Shown: positions 1-11,329, numbered from the stretch's first letter. The stretch: DNA of 64,000 nucleotides from Nemertoderma westbladi (GCA_032718475.1 JAUCBJ010002643.1:1-64000), one strand, 5' to 3'. Program-made: numbers and translations. The notes: a model not told the origin generated them from the letters alone.

Positions 1-3000
1 GTTTCTTGGTCTTATACCAACTAGAACTGTAGCTGAGGAGTTTATCCGTCGGGTTATCGCACAGTTCTCGTCCTGGTTGCACGTCCCTAATCTCCCTCAC
101 CATCTGGGAGTATATCTCTTCTCCCTCTGAATCTCCCTCTTCTCCTCCTGATACCACTTCTGAGCCCGGATCCACCTTTCTCATCGGCGGCCAGGCCTCC
201 TTATCGCTCAGAAATTGTGGCCCATGCTTCCACAATACTTCCTTCTTCAGGAAAGTGTGGCGTTCTACGCCCCTCGACAGCAAGTCCGCTGGGTTCTCGT
301 CTGTTGGGCAGTAGTGCCACCTTTCCAGTTCTGTGGTCGCCCTTATTTCGTCCACTCTATTTGCGACGAATATCGGGTATCTCGTCCTTTCGTTATGTAG
401 CCAACCAAGCACTACCATGGAGTCCGTCCAGTAGTGTGTCTCCACTATGTTGGGAATAGTATCCACTAGGTAGGCTGAGGCTCTAACTCCTAGTCTCGCA
501 GCTGTCAATTCTAACTTGGGAACTGATGCTGAATCTGGCGGCGTTGACTTTGCTTTGCTAAAGGCTAGTCTGGGCTTATGAGCCCCCTCTCGTTGTACTA
601 AATAGAGTGCCGCTCCGTACGCCTCCAACGACGCATCGGAGAACATGTGTAGGTCCAGACTCGTCATGTTCCCATCCGGGAAATACACTCGGGGCATGTT
701 GTATGTTCCCATCTTCTCCAAGTCTCTTGTCCACTTGCTCCACTGCTTCTTGATTTCCTCTGGTACCTCTACGTCCCACTCATCCTTCAATTTGTATACT
801 CTTTTGAGTATCTGTTTCCCCGTGACTAATAATGGGGATGCTAGGCCTAGGGGATCGTATATCCTTGCTATATACGATACATAGCCCCTCTTCGTGTGGA
901 TGTCTGCGCCCTCCTGGCTCAGCTGATATTTAAGTTCGTCTGTCTCTCTATCCCACACGATTCCCAACGCCTTCTGTTGAGATTCTGTTCTTTTAATCGC
1001 CATGTCCTGCCCTTTGGCCGTTGTGGGATTATCCATGGTCGATTCTGGCCTCTTGTCCTCTATCGCCTTGATAAATTCTTCCGAACTGGATTGGAATTTG
1101 GTCAGGTTAAAACCGGATCCTTTTAGGATGTCGCGAACCTCGCGCCCTGTGTCCAGTATTTCCTTAACCGTATTTCCAGATTCCATTCCGTCGTCTACGT
1201 AGAAGCCACGTCGAATCATATCGACGGCCCTACTGCTGTATCTATCTTCCTTCCCTTTCACTGTGTCTCTCACTGCCATAGTCGTCGTAAATGAAGACGA
1301 CTTGGCCCCCATGTTCTGTACTACCATCTTATATGCTGGTATTATCGGCGGTTCTTCTTCGCCGTTATACCATAAGAAGCGTTGACTGTCGCTATCTTCT
1401 TCCGTTACACGGACTTGGTTGAACATGCCTTCTATGTCACACGTGAAGGCGTGTTTCCCATTTCGAAATCTAAGTAACACCTCTATGCCCGAATTGTAAA
1501 TGTTTGGGCCTTCTAACAGGTAATCGTTTAAGCATTTTCCGTCGGTCTTTGCCGATGCGTCGACTACCATCCGTAGTTTACCTTTCTTTGGGTCTATGGC
1601 CACGTGTAGTGGCAGGTAATATGTCCTGTCCGTGTTCGGCTCGTCGACCGGTAACTCCACGGCCCATCCTTTCTCGACGTACTTCTTAATCGTCCTGTGG
1701 ATGTACTCATTCTTCTCGGGGCTCCGTTTTAGTGTTTGTTTCAGCTTGCGGAGTCTCGTGAGTACCATCCCTCTATTGTCGGGCAGCGGTATCTTCGGTA
1801 GTTTCCATACCATTCCTATAGTATACCGCCCCTCATTGCATGTCATCGATTCCTCCACGCTTTGTAAAGCCTGCTTGTCTTCTACCGAGGTCCCGACCCC
1901 GGTTTCTTTCAGTCCCTCGAAATCTTGTCTGAGCAGTCTTTTGAGCTGCTCCTCTGCTCCCTCGTCACCCATTTCCTGCATTGTTCCCGCGAACATGCAT
2001 CCTGATGTCTCCGACATCCTAAATGGTATCTTGCTCTTGATTGGACCACTCAGCGTCCACCCGAATGGTGTTAATATGGCCACCGGGTCACTCTGCTTGT
2101 CTTCGCCGAAGACCGTTTGCATTCTTTCGTGGGCCGTTGGGCAGTCCATACCTACTATGATGGATACCTTCCTAACGTCCACGTCTGGGATTGAGAAGTC
2201 AATGTCGTCCAGGAATTTATACTGCTCGACCTCGATGTTGGTTGGCCGCCTGGCATTGATATTAATTGACTCTATCACTTGTATGGGGTCGATGGTTGCC
2301 CCGTAGTCGCATCCCGGTGCCACTGCTGCAATTGCGCACCGTCCTGTTCTCATCTCCAGGATCTCATCTTTGCTAGAGATGGTTGTTACCGCCATTCTGC
2401 TTGGCCTCGTTCTCAATCCTATCTCTTCGGCCACCCATTCCTCGACTAGTGTGAAGGCAGCTCCACTGTCAACCAGCATTAGTGTTGTTACTGATCGATT
2501 GCCTTCCCCAATCACTCGTACGGGTACTACTCCAAGTAACACCGTTCCTCTCTTCTTCGCCCCTACTGTGCTCGTTGCCATCGTTTGGCCTCCCCTCTGT
2601 CCGAACTTTACCGGCTTCTCTTTGCATTCCTTAGCTCTATGTCCACTCATCACACACCGTGAGCAGATTTTATTGCTCAACGCGTAATCTATCTGATCTT
2701 GCCTAGGTAGCGCCTGCCAGTACCTGCAGTTCATGGTTTGATGAAGCGCATTTGCGTGTAGCTGGCATTTGCTCTTTGGGTCGTAGCCCTCCTTATACAG
2801 CGCATTGCGTATCGCAGTTGCGTTTGTACCAAAGTCCCTACTATTCTTATTGTTTGGATTCGGCCTACTGGACGTACTGGGGTTATATTTGTTCGTGTTG
2901 TTATTGTTCCCCTGTCCGTTCCATGGTGTGGTCTCATCTTCGGCTAGCTGTGGACTTGCAGTCCCCTGCGTCGCTGCATATGGCAATGATTGCCTGAGCC

Positions 3001-4292
3001 TCGGTAATGCGTTTGATGTATTGTGCTCTGGTTTCGGTCTATAGTAATCCGTCTTCGGTCCCTTTCCCAGGCTATCTTCGCTATAGACTGGGTCAGTTAT
3101 TAGTTCAGCCTCGTAGTTTAAGAAGTTTGACATTTCTTCTAAACCCGGTTCCGCACCCTTCTTATCTCGAGTGGAGAAGGCGATTTTCCTCCACTTGTTG
3201 CGTAGCCAGCTCGGTAGTGCCTGCGCTATCGTGGTGATGTTGTTGGACGCGTTGAGCTCGTATGGCGCGTCTAGCGTCTTCAGCACGATTAGCGCCTTTT
3301 CAACTTTGTTAGCAAATGTCTTAATGCTAACGGGATTATCCTGTAGGCCACCCGATTTTATGCCTCTCAGTGTCTGTCTGATGATCTTGGCCGGGTGCCC
3401 GTATTCCCTATCCAGTGCCCGCCATGCTGTCGTGAAGCCGCCCTCTATTCCTTGATATTGCCTCACGATGTCGTATGCTGGGCCTCCCGTGTATACTTGC
3501 AGATACTTTAGGCACTCCGCCTGCGTCAAGTTCTTTGTTAGTATTTCGTTACTATACATGCGCCGAAACTGTAGATATTCTTCCGGCCTGCTCCCATCGA
3601 ATTTGAATGGTTCCACGGGTGGTAACTCGATCCTCGTTTTCAACGCATCGATCAACGTGGCCATCCCCATCGCCTGCGCTTCCAATGGATTCGATGGGTG
3701 CTGCATAGTTTCTCCTGTCTGGTGCGGCTCGTCCGTCCTATTTCTTGACTTTCTCTGACTTGGGTATGTCATCGGGGGTAGCGGCCCCCTCCATATTTCT
3801 GTATCACACGACCTATTCTCATCCAAGGGTCTCGTTGTTCTTGCTCCTATCGGGGTATATTGTTGATATTGTGATGGGGGAATGTCACCCTGTCCCCCCC
3901 CCCCCACCGGTATGTTTGGTACTGGGGTTGATGTTAATATGTTGGGACCCATACACCTATCCGCAATAATTCCCCCCTCCCCTGGGTATATGTTATGTCC
4001 CTGCATGCTGTAGTCATACTGCTGTACTGGTACCGGTATTGGCCTATCAGCTTCTGGCCTACCCGCCGGTATGTATTCCGCGACTTCCGGGTTTAATCCC
4101 GTTGTACACGCTATCCTATCGCCTACATTGCCTCTCTCAGTATGGCCTATGGTATGTGCAGTAAGGCCTACAGTATGTCCTACAGTCTGCATGTGTTGTT
4201 CGGGATCGAAGTTTATTCTTCTCGAATAATCCTCCCCGCGGCTACCGTATTCTCGATCGATAGGTGTATTCCGTCGGAAAGTTTCTCTTCGA
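1..4292 (-). CDS. E3 gag C-terminus, protease, RT and RNase H (partial, runs off window)
   Basis: Read on the minus strand this is one long frame with no stop in the stretches I translated. In order: a gag domain of DUF1759 type (about 3660-3200), Cys/His zinc-finger motifs (about 2770-2640, including CSRC...GHRAKEC), an aspartic protease with LVDSGA (about 2480), a TPFGW linker (about 2060), the reverse transcriptase (about 1730-1130) with catalytic YVDD near 1200, then an RNase H-like region (about 690-330) and the NPADLLSRG block (about 300) that in BEL/Pao precedes integrase. The enzyme would copy the element's RNA into DNA inside virus-like particles. The protein has no stop in the window because it continues past position 1. 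Upstream the frame is lost at a 13-C run (4293-4305). This is the only reverse transcriptase of BEL/Pao type visible in the window, so related elements could in principle supply family A. Confidence 0.8.
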
Positions 4293-5025
4293 CCCCCCCC
4301 CCCCCTCTACTGTTCTCGTCTTCGTACCGGTACATCGCGTACTCCTCCATCGGCGCGTAGTGCGCCTCGCCGGGTCGCATCTCTCCGGGGCGACGGCAAT
4401 CTCCCGGAGTCCGACCCCACTGACTCTCCGTTCTCATCTCAGCTACCGACGGCTCGCTATCCGTCCTCGCTCTTCTATCGTTCGCGGCGATACCTCTACT
4501 ACTGTCTTCTCTTCTTCTCCTTTCAGTGGAGTATTCCCGCTCGTGAGATCTCTCGTCGACCTCCCGGTTAAACCCCACTGTTCTTCTTCCCTCTTCTGAT
4601 CGGGCTCGACGCTTCGTCCGGCCTCTTACGACGTCAACCTGTCTCTCTCTGCTCGGTCGCACGCCGCTGGGGATACTCGCAATCCCCCTATTACTTTCCG
4701 TCGCCGGTTGTTGCTGTTTACCTATTTCGGCCCGCGCATTATCCGCTGACGGCTGTGGGACACTCTCTGCCCCCCCCCCCCTTTCGCCTTAACTCGCTGT
4801 TGTGGGGTTCTCGTAGCCCCCCCCCCCCCACTCGCCACATCTAACTTCGCTACTCCTCACCCCTCTACTATATCCCTCTCCAGTCGACACATCAACCCTA
4901 CCGCGGTCGGGTCTATTCACCCCCGCCTCTCCCTCTGCTATTGCGTGGCCTACCAGGCCCTCTACTCCCTGCCTACCAACTATGTGGCCTACCAGGCCCT
5001 CGCTGGGTCTATTCAACCCAGCCAC
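4213..5025 (-). pseudogene. E3 gag central part, frame broken at C/G homopolymers
   Basis: Two open stretches (4789-5025 and 4213-4662) continue the gag of E3 on the minus strand. They are Arg/Glu/Ser-rich and of low complexity with no recognised domain. Reading frame changes coincide with homopolymers of 13 (4293-4305), 12 (4770-4781) and 13 (4817-4829) C residues on the plus strand. Between these runs the frame is open, so the breaks look like slippage in the runs, in vivo or in sequencing, rather than general decay. Confidence 0.6.
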
Positions 5026-5245
5026 TCACTGCCTACCAACTACATGGCCTACCAGGCCCTCGCTGGGTCTACCTAACCCAGCTACTCCCTGCCTACCAAC
5101 TGTGTGGCCTACCAGGCCCTCGCTGGGTCTATTCAACCCAGCCACTCCCTGCCTACCAACTACGTGACCTACCAGGCCCTCGCTGGGTATACCTAACCCA
5201 GCCACTCCCTGCCTACCAACTACGTGGCCTACCAGGCCCCCGTCT
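4940..5245 (-). repeat. 60-bp coding minisatellite in E3 gag
   Basis: Five or so 60-bp units, recognisable by GTGGCCTACCAGGCCC, start near 4945, 4985, 5045, 5105, 5165 and 5225. The period is a multiple of three, so the minus strand encodes a 20-residue repeat containing GLVGH and VGRQGVAGL. One unit carries a GGA to TGA change (stop at 5026-5028). Confidence 0.85.
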
Positions 5246-6128
5246 GTCTGGCTATACACGCCCGACGTGTTTACGTTAATAGCACTCATATTGGAAACGG
5301 AATTAATTTGTTCGTTCGAAATAAAATCATTTGAATTACTTTGCGCGACTACACTATCTGAATTATTTTGTAAATTCGGGCTCGGATCATTATTTAAATT
5401 ATTTGGATTATTTTGTGTAATTGCGTTACTTAAATTATTTTGTAGGTTCGAATTTGGGTTATTATTTTGATTATTTGGATTATTCTGTCTAGCTACATTA
5501 ATATTAGAATTATTTTCTACGTTAATATTAGGGTTGTTCTGATTTAAATTTAAATTACTATCACTAGGCAAAGTATTTCCTGCAATAAAGGTTTGATTAG
5601 AATTATCCCATACGGTACTATTAATATTAACCACGTCTACTGTACCATTATCATTATTACCCCCCCGGCCCGCACGGTCACACCAGTCTTGGGTCTGTCG
5701 TGCGGTCCCCGCAAGTGGGGCATTAATAAATGTATCCACGGCCCCCGGCTCCTCAAAAATACTCGAGCCAGCCTCGCTCTCAGACGCCCCCATCTGCGCC
5801 AGTTCCACCTCACGCGTGTGTACGGCTTCATACTCTACGAGTTTGTCTCGCTGTTTCTCCAATTCTTTCCGCTCACGCTCCGCTTTTGCTATTTTATCCA
5901 TAGCCTCCCGTTCGCTCTGCTCGGCCAATTCCATCTCTCTCCTAATCCCCTCCCTTCGCCTCGCCTCACGCTCTCTACGCTCACTCTCCTCCCTCGCTTC
6001 ACGCTCTCTGCGTTCACTTTCCTCCCTCGCTTCACGCTTCTCGCGTTCGCTTTTCTCTCTCGCCACACGCTCCTCTTGTTCCTTCAACTCTATTTCATCA
6101 TACTCCCTAAGGCTCCTCACGGCCCTTT
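5026..6128 (-). CDS. E3 gag: charged coiled coil, Asn-rich linker, 20-aa repeats
   Basis: An open frame of about 364 residues on the minus strand. It starts with a long Arg/Glu/Lys stretch with heptad character (repeats of the type REAREESERRE, roughly residues 10-95), typical of an assembling coiled coil. An Asn/Pro-rich linker follows (about 160-270), then the 20-residue repeats. It is the direct continuation of the frame at 8178-9248 and was separated from it by insertion of E4, whose CCTTT target duplication lies at 6124-6128. A stop in the last repeat (5026-5028) separates it from the next gag segment. Function inferred: structural Gag of a virus-like particle. Confidence 0.7.
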
Positions 6129-6302
6129 TGTTAAAATATCCATAATGGCAGAATGGTCGCAGTTGCAGTTCTCATATTATTGCTATATAATATATGTACT
6201 GATATAGGCTAATAGTAACCATAATACTAAGTAACAAGAAAAAGTAAGGGAACTTAGATCATACTATCAGTTTGAACTCGTAATAGTACAATATTTACGA
6301 CA
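6129..6302 (-). repeat. E4 3' LTR (174 bp)
   Basis: Starts TGTTAAAATATCC and ends TTTACGACA. On the minus strand it is preceded by a purine-rich CGTGGGAG. It is 69 bp shorter than the partner LTR: the central stretches differ, while the outer parts match closely. Confidence 0.8.
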
Positions 6303-6370
6303 CTCCCACGAAAGGAAATACTACCGGACCGGTGATGACTTTGTCTTGATTTAAATTTAATTTATTTCTA

Positions 6371-7477
6371 CTAACACAATCCTTCCGCTATTAATTTCTT
6401 AGCTCTCTCCGCAGCTTTTCTTTTAGGTCGTTGACATTCACGGTCATTAGTGGTATGTTTTGAAATGCGGGAATCAGAAGAGTTAGTATTCTTATTCATC
6501 ACAGAGTTTGATTCAATACATCTCTCGTTTAATTCCAATGGAAACAACATGTTAATTGGTCGAGTTACTCGACTTACTTTTACCTTCCTTTTATTCTCGA
6601 TAATGAATCTCACAACAGCGCTTCTAACTTCTTCATCATTACTGGTGTTCAAAGAATCAATAACTCCCAGTTTCCAACGTCCTCTTGGCCCATCATCCTT
6701 TATCAAAACAATATCTCCAATTTGTGGTTTATCTACCAACTGTCCCTTTCTACCCTTATGGTCAGTTTGTGTTCGCTCTTGGAGACTATGTAAATATTCG
6801 TCATAGAAAGCTTTCCAGGCAGAATCAATATGTTCCTTTCCATGAGTCCATGCACTAATCAAACTTTCCTTAAGTGTCGGAATGGCTGGTTGATAACTTG
6901 AATCTCTTAATACATCTTCATAGGATCCACATTCTAAAAATGCACCTAAGAAATCATTTGGACATAAAGTATACCCTGAGTCTATATCATTTCCTACATA
7001 TAGCAGAGGTCGACTATTTATTATAGGTTCTATTTCTAATAACAGGCATTCAAGTTGCCTTATAGTCAAGCACGTCTTTCGTAGTAATTTCTTTAAGATC
7101 CTTTTTATCAAGCCAATAAGCCTTTCGTAAAAGCCACCCATCCAAGGGGACATTTCAGGGATAAATCGCCACTTTATGCCGTCACTTAACACAGCTTCCA
7201 ATACAGATCGTGCCAGTTTAAATTGAGAAGCATTATCAGATATGAACATTGATATCTTCCCTGATCTCGCTTTAAATCGCCTAAAACAAAATAAAAACTC
7301 TTCAGTTCCTTGGTCTCGAACTAATTCCAATCTAACACCTCGAGTAGCCATGCATGTAAACAGACAAATCCAAATCTTTTGGACTTCGTTTGCATCGTTT
7401 CTTCCGAATAGTGGTCCCATATAATCCAATCCAGAATATTCAAAGGGAAGTGATCTCATAATACGCTCCTTTGGCAA
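6371..7477 (-). CDS. E4 integrase core and C-terminal domain (BEL/Pao type)
   Basis: A 368-residue frame. The region around residues 14-190 resembles the catalytic core of retroelement integrases: LDYMGPLFG at the first Asp, MFISDNASQF at the second, and WMGGFYERLIG with the Glu. The C-terminal part (about 250-310: GDIVLIKDDGPRGRWKLG) matches the DUF5641-type tail found after integrase in BEL/Pao elements. A basic tail follows. The N-terminal HHCC zinc region is missing, and the frame starts inside pol, so it is a fragment. The core would join cDNA ends to target DNA if complete. Whether this remnant is expressed is unknown. Confidence 0.75.
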   Translation of the reverse strand: MPKERIMRSLPFEYSGLDYMGPLFGRNDANEVQKIWICLFTCMATRGVRLELVRDQGTEEFLFCFRRFKARSGKISMFISDNASQFKLARSVLEAVLSDGIKWRFIPEMSPWMGGFYERLIGLIKRILKKLLRKTCLTIRQLECLLLEIEPIINSRPLLYVGNDIDSGYTLCPNDFLGAFLECGSYEDVLRDSSYQPAIPTLKESLISAWTHGKEHIDSAWKAFYDEYLHSLQERTQTDHKGRKGQLVDKPQIGDIVLIKDDGPRGRWKLGVIDSLNTSNDEEVRSAVVRFIIENKRKVKVSRVTRPINMLFPLELNERCIESNSVMNKNTNSSDSRISKHTTNDRECQRPKRKAAERAKKLIAEGLC

Positions 7478-7911
7478 TGGAGCTATCGGAGGAAGTTTAT
7501 ATGATTGGAATTAGTTCGAGACCAAGGAACTGAAGAGTTTTTATTTTGTTTTAGGCGATTTAAAGCGAGATCAGGGAAGATATCAATGTTCATATCTGAT
7601 AATGCTTCTCAATTTAAACTGGCACGATCTGTATTGGAAGCTGTGTTAAGTGACGGCATAAAGTGGCGATTTATCCCTGAAATCTCCCCTTGGATGGGTG
7701 GCTTTTACGAAAGGCTTATTGGCTTGATAAAAAAGATCTTAAAGAAATTACTACGAAAGACGTGCTTGACTATAAGGCAACTTGAATGCCTGTTATTAGA
7801 AATTGAACCTATAATAAATAGTCGACCTCTGCTATATGTAGGAAATGATATAGACTCAGGGTATACTTTATGTCCAAATGATTTCTTAGGTGCATTTTTA
7901 GAATGTGGATC
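6924..7911. repeat. 409-bp inverted duplication of the E4 integrase segment
   Basis: Arms 6924-7332 and 7503-7911 are near-identical reverse complements, separated by a 170-bp loop. The plus-strand arm carries an open integrase fragment (7505-7951). Its outer edge stops a few bases before the primer-binding site. A transcript from the 5' LTR would fold into a roughly 400-bp hairpin. Confidence 0.9.
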
Positions 7912-7921
7912 TCGCTCACCA

Positions 7922-7934
7922 CGCTCTGCTACCA
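7922..7934 (-). promoter_or_regulatory. E4 primer-binding site
   Basis: On the minus strand directly after the 5' LTR the sequence reads TGGTAGCAGAGCG. TGGTAGCAGAG is the complement of the 3' end of metazoan initiator tRNA-Met. The same site is present in the copia element at 53018-53028. Confidence 0.75.
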
Positions 7935-8177
7935 TGTTAAAATATCCATAATGGCAGAATGGTCGCAGTTGCATTTCTCATATTATTGCTATATAATATA
8001 TATAATAAGTACAAAAAGTTTACATGAGACCGGTACACAGATGGTCCATAAAACAGCAGTATACTACTGCATACATCAATACCTCACCCAACACCGAAAT
8101 ACTAAGTATCAAGAAAAAGTAAGGGAACTTAGATCATACTATCAGTTTGAACTCGTAATAGTACAATATTTACGACA
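7935..8177 (-). repeat. E4 5' LTR (243 bp)
   Basis: Same ends as the left LTR, followed outside by CCTTT. It contains about 70 extra bases in the middle, around 8010-8095. Confidence 0.8.
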
Positions 8178-9248
8178 CCTTTCGGCCCTCTCTCTTATCT
8201 CTCCAATCGACGCCATTTCCCTCTCTAGCAGCACTCTCCCTTCCTCTAGCCGTCTACCTACTTCTCTATTACCTTGCACTGCTAGATTGAGACGGTACCT
8301 AGCGTCTATCTCTCTCACCCGTCTTTCTTTCGCGGAGGATGTAGCAGACTTATCGGTTGTGGAGGATTCCCTCCGCCTTCCCGATCTACTAACTTTCCCC
8401 CTCCTCCCGGAACTCCCTCCGACCGACGAGACCGAATCCGCGGGGTCAGCCTCGGATTCGCCCTCCTCAGGTCTGTTCCAACCCACTAATTTTATACCCC
8501 GGGCATCGATTAAATATGGCCCTATGTACACTACACTAGGTTGTATACCCCCATGCCGCCATGAGTCATACAGTTCCTCGGCAACCCTTCTCGCTCTCTC
8601 CTCGGCCAATTCTCTCTGCCCGAAACGCATTAGATAGTATAAATGTCTGTCCGACTTACCTAGTCCTGACTTCAGTTTTACCTCGTCTATCGTTTTCCCC
8701 TTTCTGGCCTCCTCTAGTAGTCTCCGGGTCGCGTTGTAGGCCCGTCGAAGTCGCTCAGAAACCCCGACGTCCTCGTCGCCGACCTCTCGTCCGTCTCTCC
8801 GGGTTCGACGTCGTACCGGCGGCCCCACCGTCGCCGTTCCGGCGGGCCGTCCGTCGCCCTCGGCCTGTGGCTGGCTGGCGACATCGGTACCGATTTCTCC
8901 TCCATTTCTCCGCGTCCGGCGCCGCACCGTCGGCCCCACCGTCGCCGTTTCGGTGGACCGCTCGTCGCCCTCGGCCTGTGGCTGGCCGGCGACACCGGTG
9001 CGTCGACCCCCGTCCCGTGTCGACTCGTCTCCTTCTCCCTCGAGCTCGTTCTCTCTATCCTCCGACTCGATTCCCCCTCCTCTCGACTCAGCTTCTGACT
9101 CCAGACGGTCCCCCTCATCTTGAACTTCCGGGTCGCCCGTTATCGATGGCTCCGGCGTCGTGGGCCTATACCGCCTGGTCGCGGCCTCGCGGATCGTTAG
9201 CTCTTCGTCCGGGGTCCGCGTCGGTGTCGTGTCACCTGACAGACTCAT
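8178..9248 (-). CDS. E3 gag N-terminal part
   Basis: The frame begins at the ATG at 9248 and stays open to the E4 insertion. It is rich in Arg, Glu, Thr and Ser, with two copies of a GDERS/GDGRP...TVGP.RRRTRR segment (roughly residues 90-150). A more ordered region follows (about 165-250: SERLRRAYNATRRLLEEARKG, RHLYYLMRFGQRELAEERA), likely helical. After the insertion the frame continues at 6128. No database domain is recognised. Identity as Gag rests on position: first frame after the 5' LTR of a pol-bearing element. Confidence 0.65.
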
Positions 9249-9320
9249 CTCTCTTCTGCAGGTTGGTGGCTGGTGGTTGCTGAGTCTAGTTAGCTAGGGC
9301 GGCAGCTCTGTTTTAGTTAC

Positions 9321-9867
9321 TGTGACGGGATCCAAGAGGGATCCCGGTTTATCCGTTGTTAGTTCACGCGTCCCCGCCGTGTATAAAGAGTGAATGAGTT
9401 TGTGCTGTTTGTCGTATATAATATTCGGGTATGCAGATATAGATATAGATATAGATATGAGATAATATTGTCGTATACGGAAGGCGGGATACGGTAACTA
9501 AAGTCCCGGTCCTTCCCTAGCTAAACTATGTAACTTAATCTAGCACCGGTATTGCACTGAGATAACTGAATTGATATGATTACTGCCAAGTGGCTATATT
9601 GCACGGTTGGCCTTGTTACTCTACCTAATCGATGCCTTTCCCCCCTCTGATTGGTTGATACCCTTGTTGGCGCCCTTTGGAGTGTTCCCGTTCACTCCAC
9701 CTATTCTCTCTGGGTTAGGGGTTTGGCCCCTGACCCTCATTGTGTGCTTCTCCTTCCCATTCTTATTGGGATGGCACGAGTTGGTTAATTACCCAATCTC
9801 GTGGCTCCCAATATTGCTTATCGGCTTATAACTTTATGGGGTGTTAGCGGGATTGAATAAGCTAACA
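9321..9867 (-). repeat. Probable 5' LTR of E3
   Basis: A 547-bp gene-free stretch bounded by TGTGACGGG and AAGCTAACA (TG...CA), lying between the gag start and the point where E1 sequence resumes. It contains a short (ATAGAT)n run at 9436-9462. No TGG-type primer site is evident next to it and the partner LTR is outside the window, so the left boundary is uncertain. Confidence 0.4.
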
Positions 9868-10390
9868 TGTCCGATAAATTACTAGTTAGGAACATAGGGG
9901 CTTCCAGTGCTGTGAGGTAAATCCCCTCGAAAGAATAAGTCGTACAATAACTCGGTTAGAACGCATACTAACTAACCATTTCGGAGTCTGCATATACAGT
10001 AGTTTGTTTAGGCTTGATAGTAGTCTGTCAGCGTTTGGTCTGTATTTTGTATGTGTAGTCTGTACAGGTAGCGTAATATTTCTTATTTAGATAATTTGTA
10101 GGCTGGATTGTTGTCTGGCTGTTGTTAGGTCTGAAGAGATTGCGGTGTGTGTAGAGTGTATGTCCGATAAAGTACTGGTTAGGAACGTAGGGGCTTCCAG
10201 TGTTGTTAGGTCAATCCCCCTGAAAGAATAAGTCGTACTACTCGGTTAGAACGCATACTAACTAACCATTTCGGAGTCTGCATATACCGTAGTTTGTTTA
10301 GGCTTGATAGTAGTCTGTCAGCGTTTGGTCTGTATTTTGTTTGAGTAGTCTGTACGCATAGCGTAATATTTATTATTCAGAGTTTATGCG
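9868..10390 (+). repeat. E1 leader tandem repeat (293-bp units)
   Basis: Units start TGTCCGATAAA at 9868 and 10161 (the second partial). They are homologous to the 288-bp units in the E2 leader. The array is probably truncated on the left by E3. Confidence 0.85.
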
Positions 10391-11329
10391 ATTATTCGCA
10401 ACATTCATATCCCCAAGTTAATTCCTACAGTAATTGTGCTTGTTGTACATACCGTTATAGTTAAATTAACCCCGGTACTACATCAGGGCTGCTTGGCGTA
10501 GGTAAAGACTGGTGATTTTGTGCCCCGGTCACTCCAGCAGATACCATGGTTCTTTTAGCTGTACAAGTATTTCTAACTGCTGATTATTTGTTGTATAAGT
10601 ACTTGTACCTAATTTAGGGTTTAGTGTACAGTGCTTTCCGAAGGTAATTAGTGTGTAGGCAGTATATTTGTGTTGTAAAGTGGTTAATAGGCACGTTGGT
10701 TCTGGTAGACCGCGGTAATTAACTTCTAGGTAGGAACACTCCGTGATACATAACGTAGTACTTATAGCGATACGGCTATAAGTCGTCAGACGGTGGTATT
10801 TTTCCTATCTGGACAACGCAGTATATTTACTACTGCTTTGTTATTTTCAAATACCGTAGTACCCTGTCCATTGTAATAACCAGATATTCTAACCCTTTGT
10901 TAGGCTGGTTTGTAGACTTCTTGTAAAATTACCCTAAAAATTCGTACGTGTAATTTTTTGTGTTTATTTAGAGATTGTAATCTCACCCCGAATTGTACGT
11001 AATTTGTAGTATTAAGTAACTTAGGTAAATTAGAATTATTTGTTTTAGTGTCCAACAAGTAGCACTTCACTGAGAGCGTACAGCTTCTGTGTAGTGACTC
11101 CTTCCCAGAAATAATAACATTTATTTCAAATATTGACAAAACCCATTATACGGGTATATATATATTATAAATCAACTCAAACCGATTTATAAAATAGTAG
11201 GCCTGTCATACAACAATTAGGTCTTAATATCAGTTGGACTACTGCTTAAATAACGGTAATAAAGTAAAGTAAAGTAACCAAGTAACCCCTAAAATTTAGA
11301 AATTCAATTATTCTAAAATAATTGACATA
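10391..11329 (+). other. E1 leader, non-coding
   Basis: AT-rich sequence with counterparts in E2 (about 36600-37520). No convincing frame; the small open frames are not conserved. It is presumably the long 5' untranslated leader between LTR and gag. Confidence 0.5.

Larger units (their letters stand above)
6129..8177 (-). mobile_element. E4: small defective LTR retrotransposon nested in E3 gag
   Basis: Flanked by a perfect 5-bp duplication CCTTT (6124-6128 and 8178-8182). LTR-like ends begin TGTTAAAATATCC and end TTTACGACA. The right copy is the 5' LTR, because a tRNA primer-binding site lies just inside it. The 1.6-kb interior holds only a BEL/Pao-type integrase reading frame and an inverted partial copy of the same frame. 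Gag, protease and RT are absent, so it must have been moved by another element's enzymes. Confidence 0.85.
1..9867 (-). mobile_element. E3: BEL/Pao-like LTR retrotransposon, cut by window start
   Basis: A minus-strand element: gag begins at 9248 and gag-pol runs leftward off the window. Protease, reverse transcriptase and RNase H follow in the order typical of BEL/Pao (protease before RT, no chromodomain). A probable 5' LTR is at 9321-9867. The element appears to have inserted exactly where a 293-bp tandem unit of E1 starts (TGTCCGATAAA at 9868 and again at 10161). It is interrupted by nested E4 (6129-8177). The left end, integrase and 3' LTR lie outside the window, so the TSD cannot be tested. 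Confidence 0.8.

Noticed and set aside
215-3969. Plus-strand open frames in the first 4 kb (for example 1632-2306, 224 codons)
   Set aside because: They lie opposite the E3 pol frame, which has clear RT, protease and zinc motifs. They are antisense shadows.
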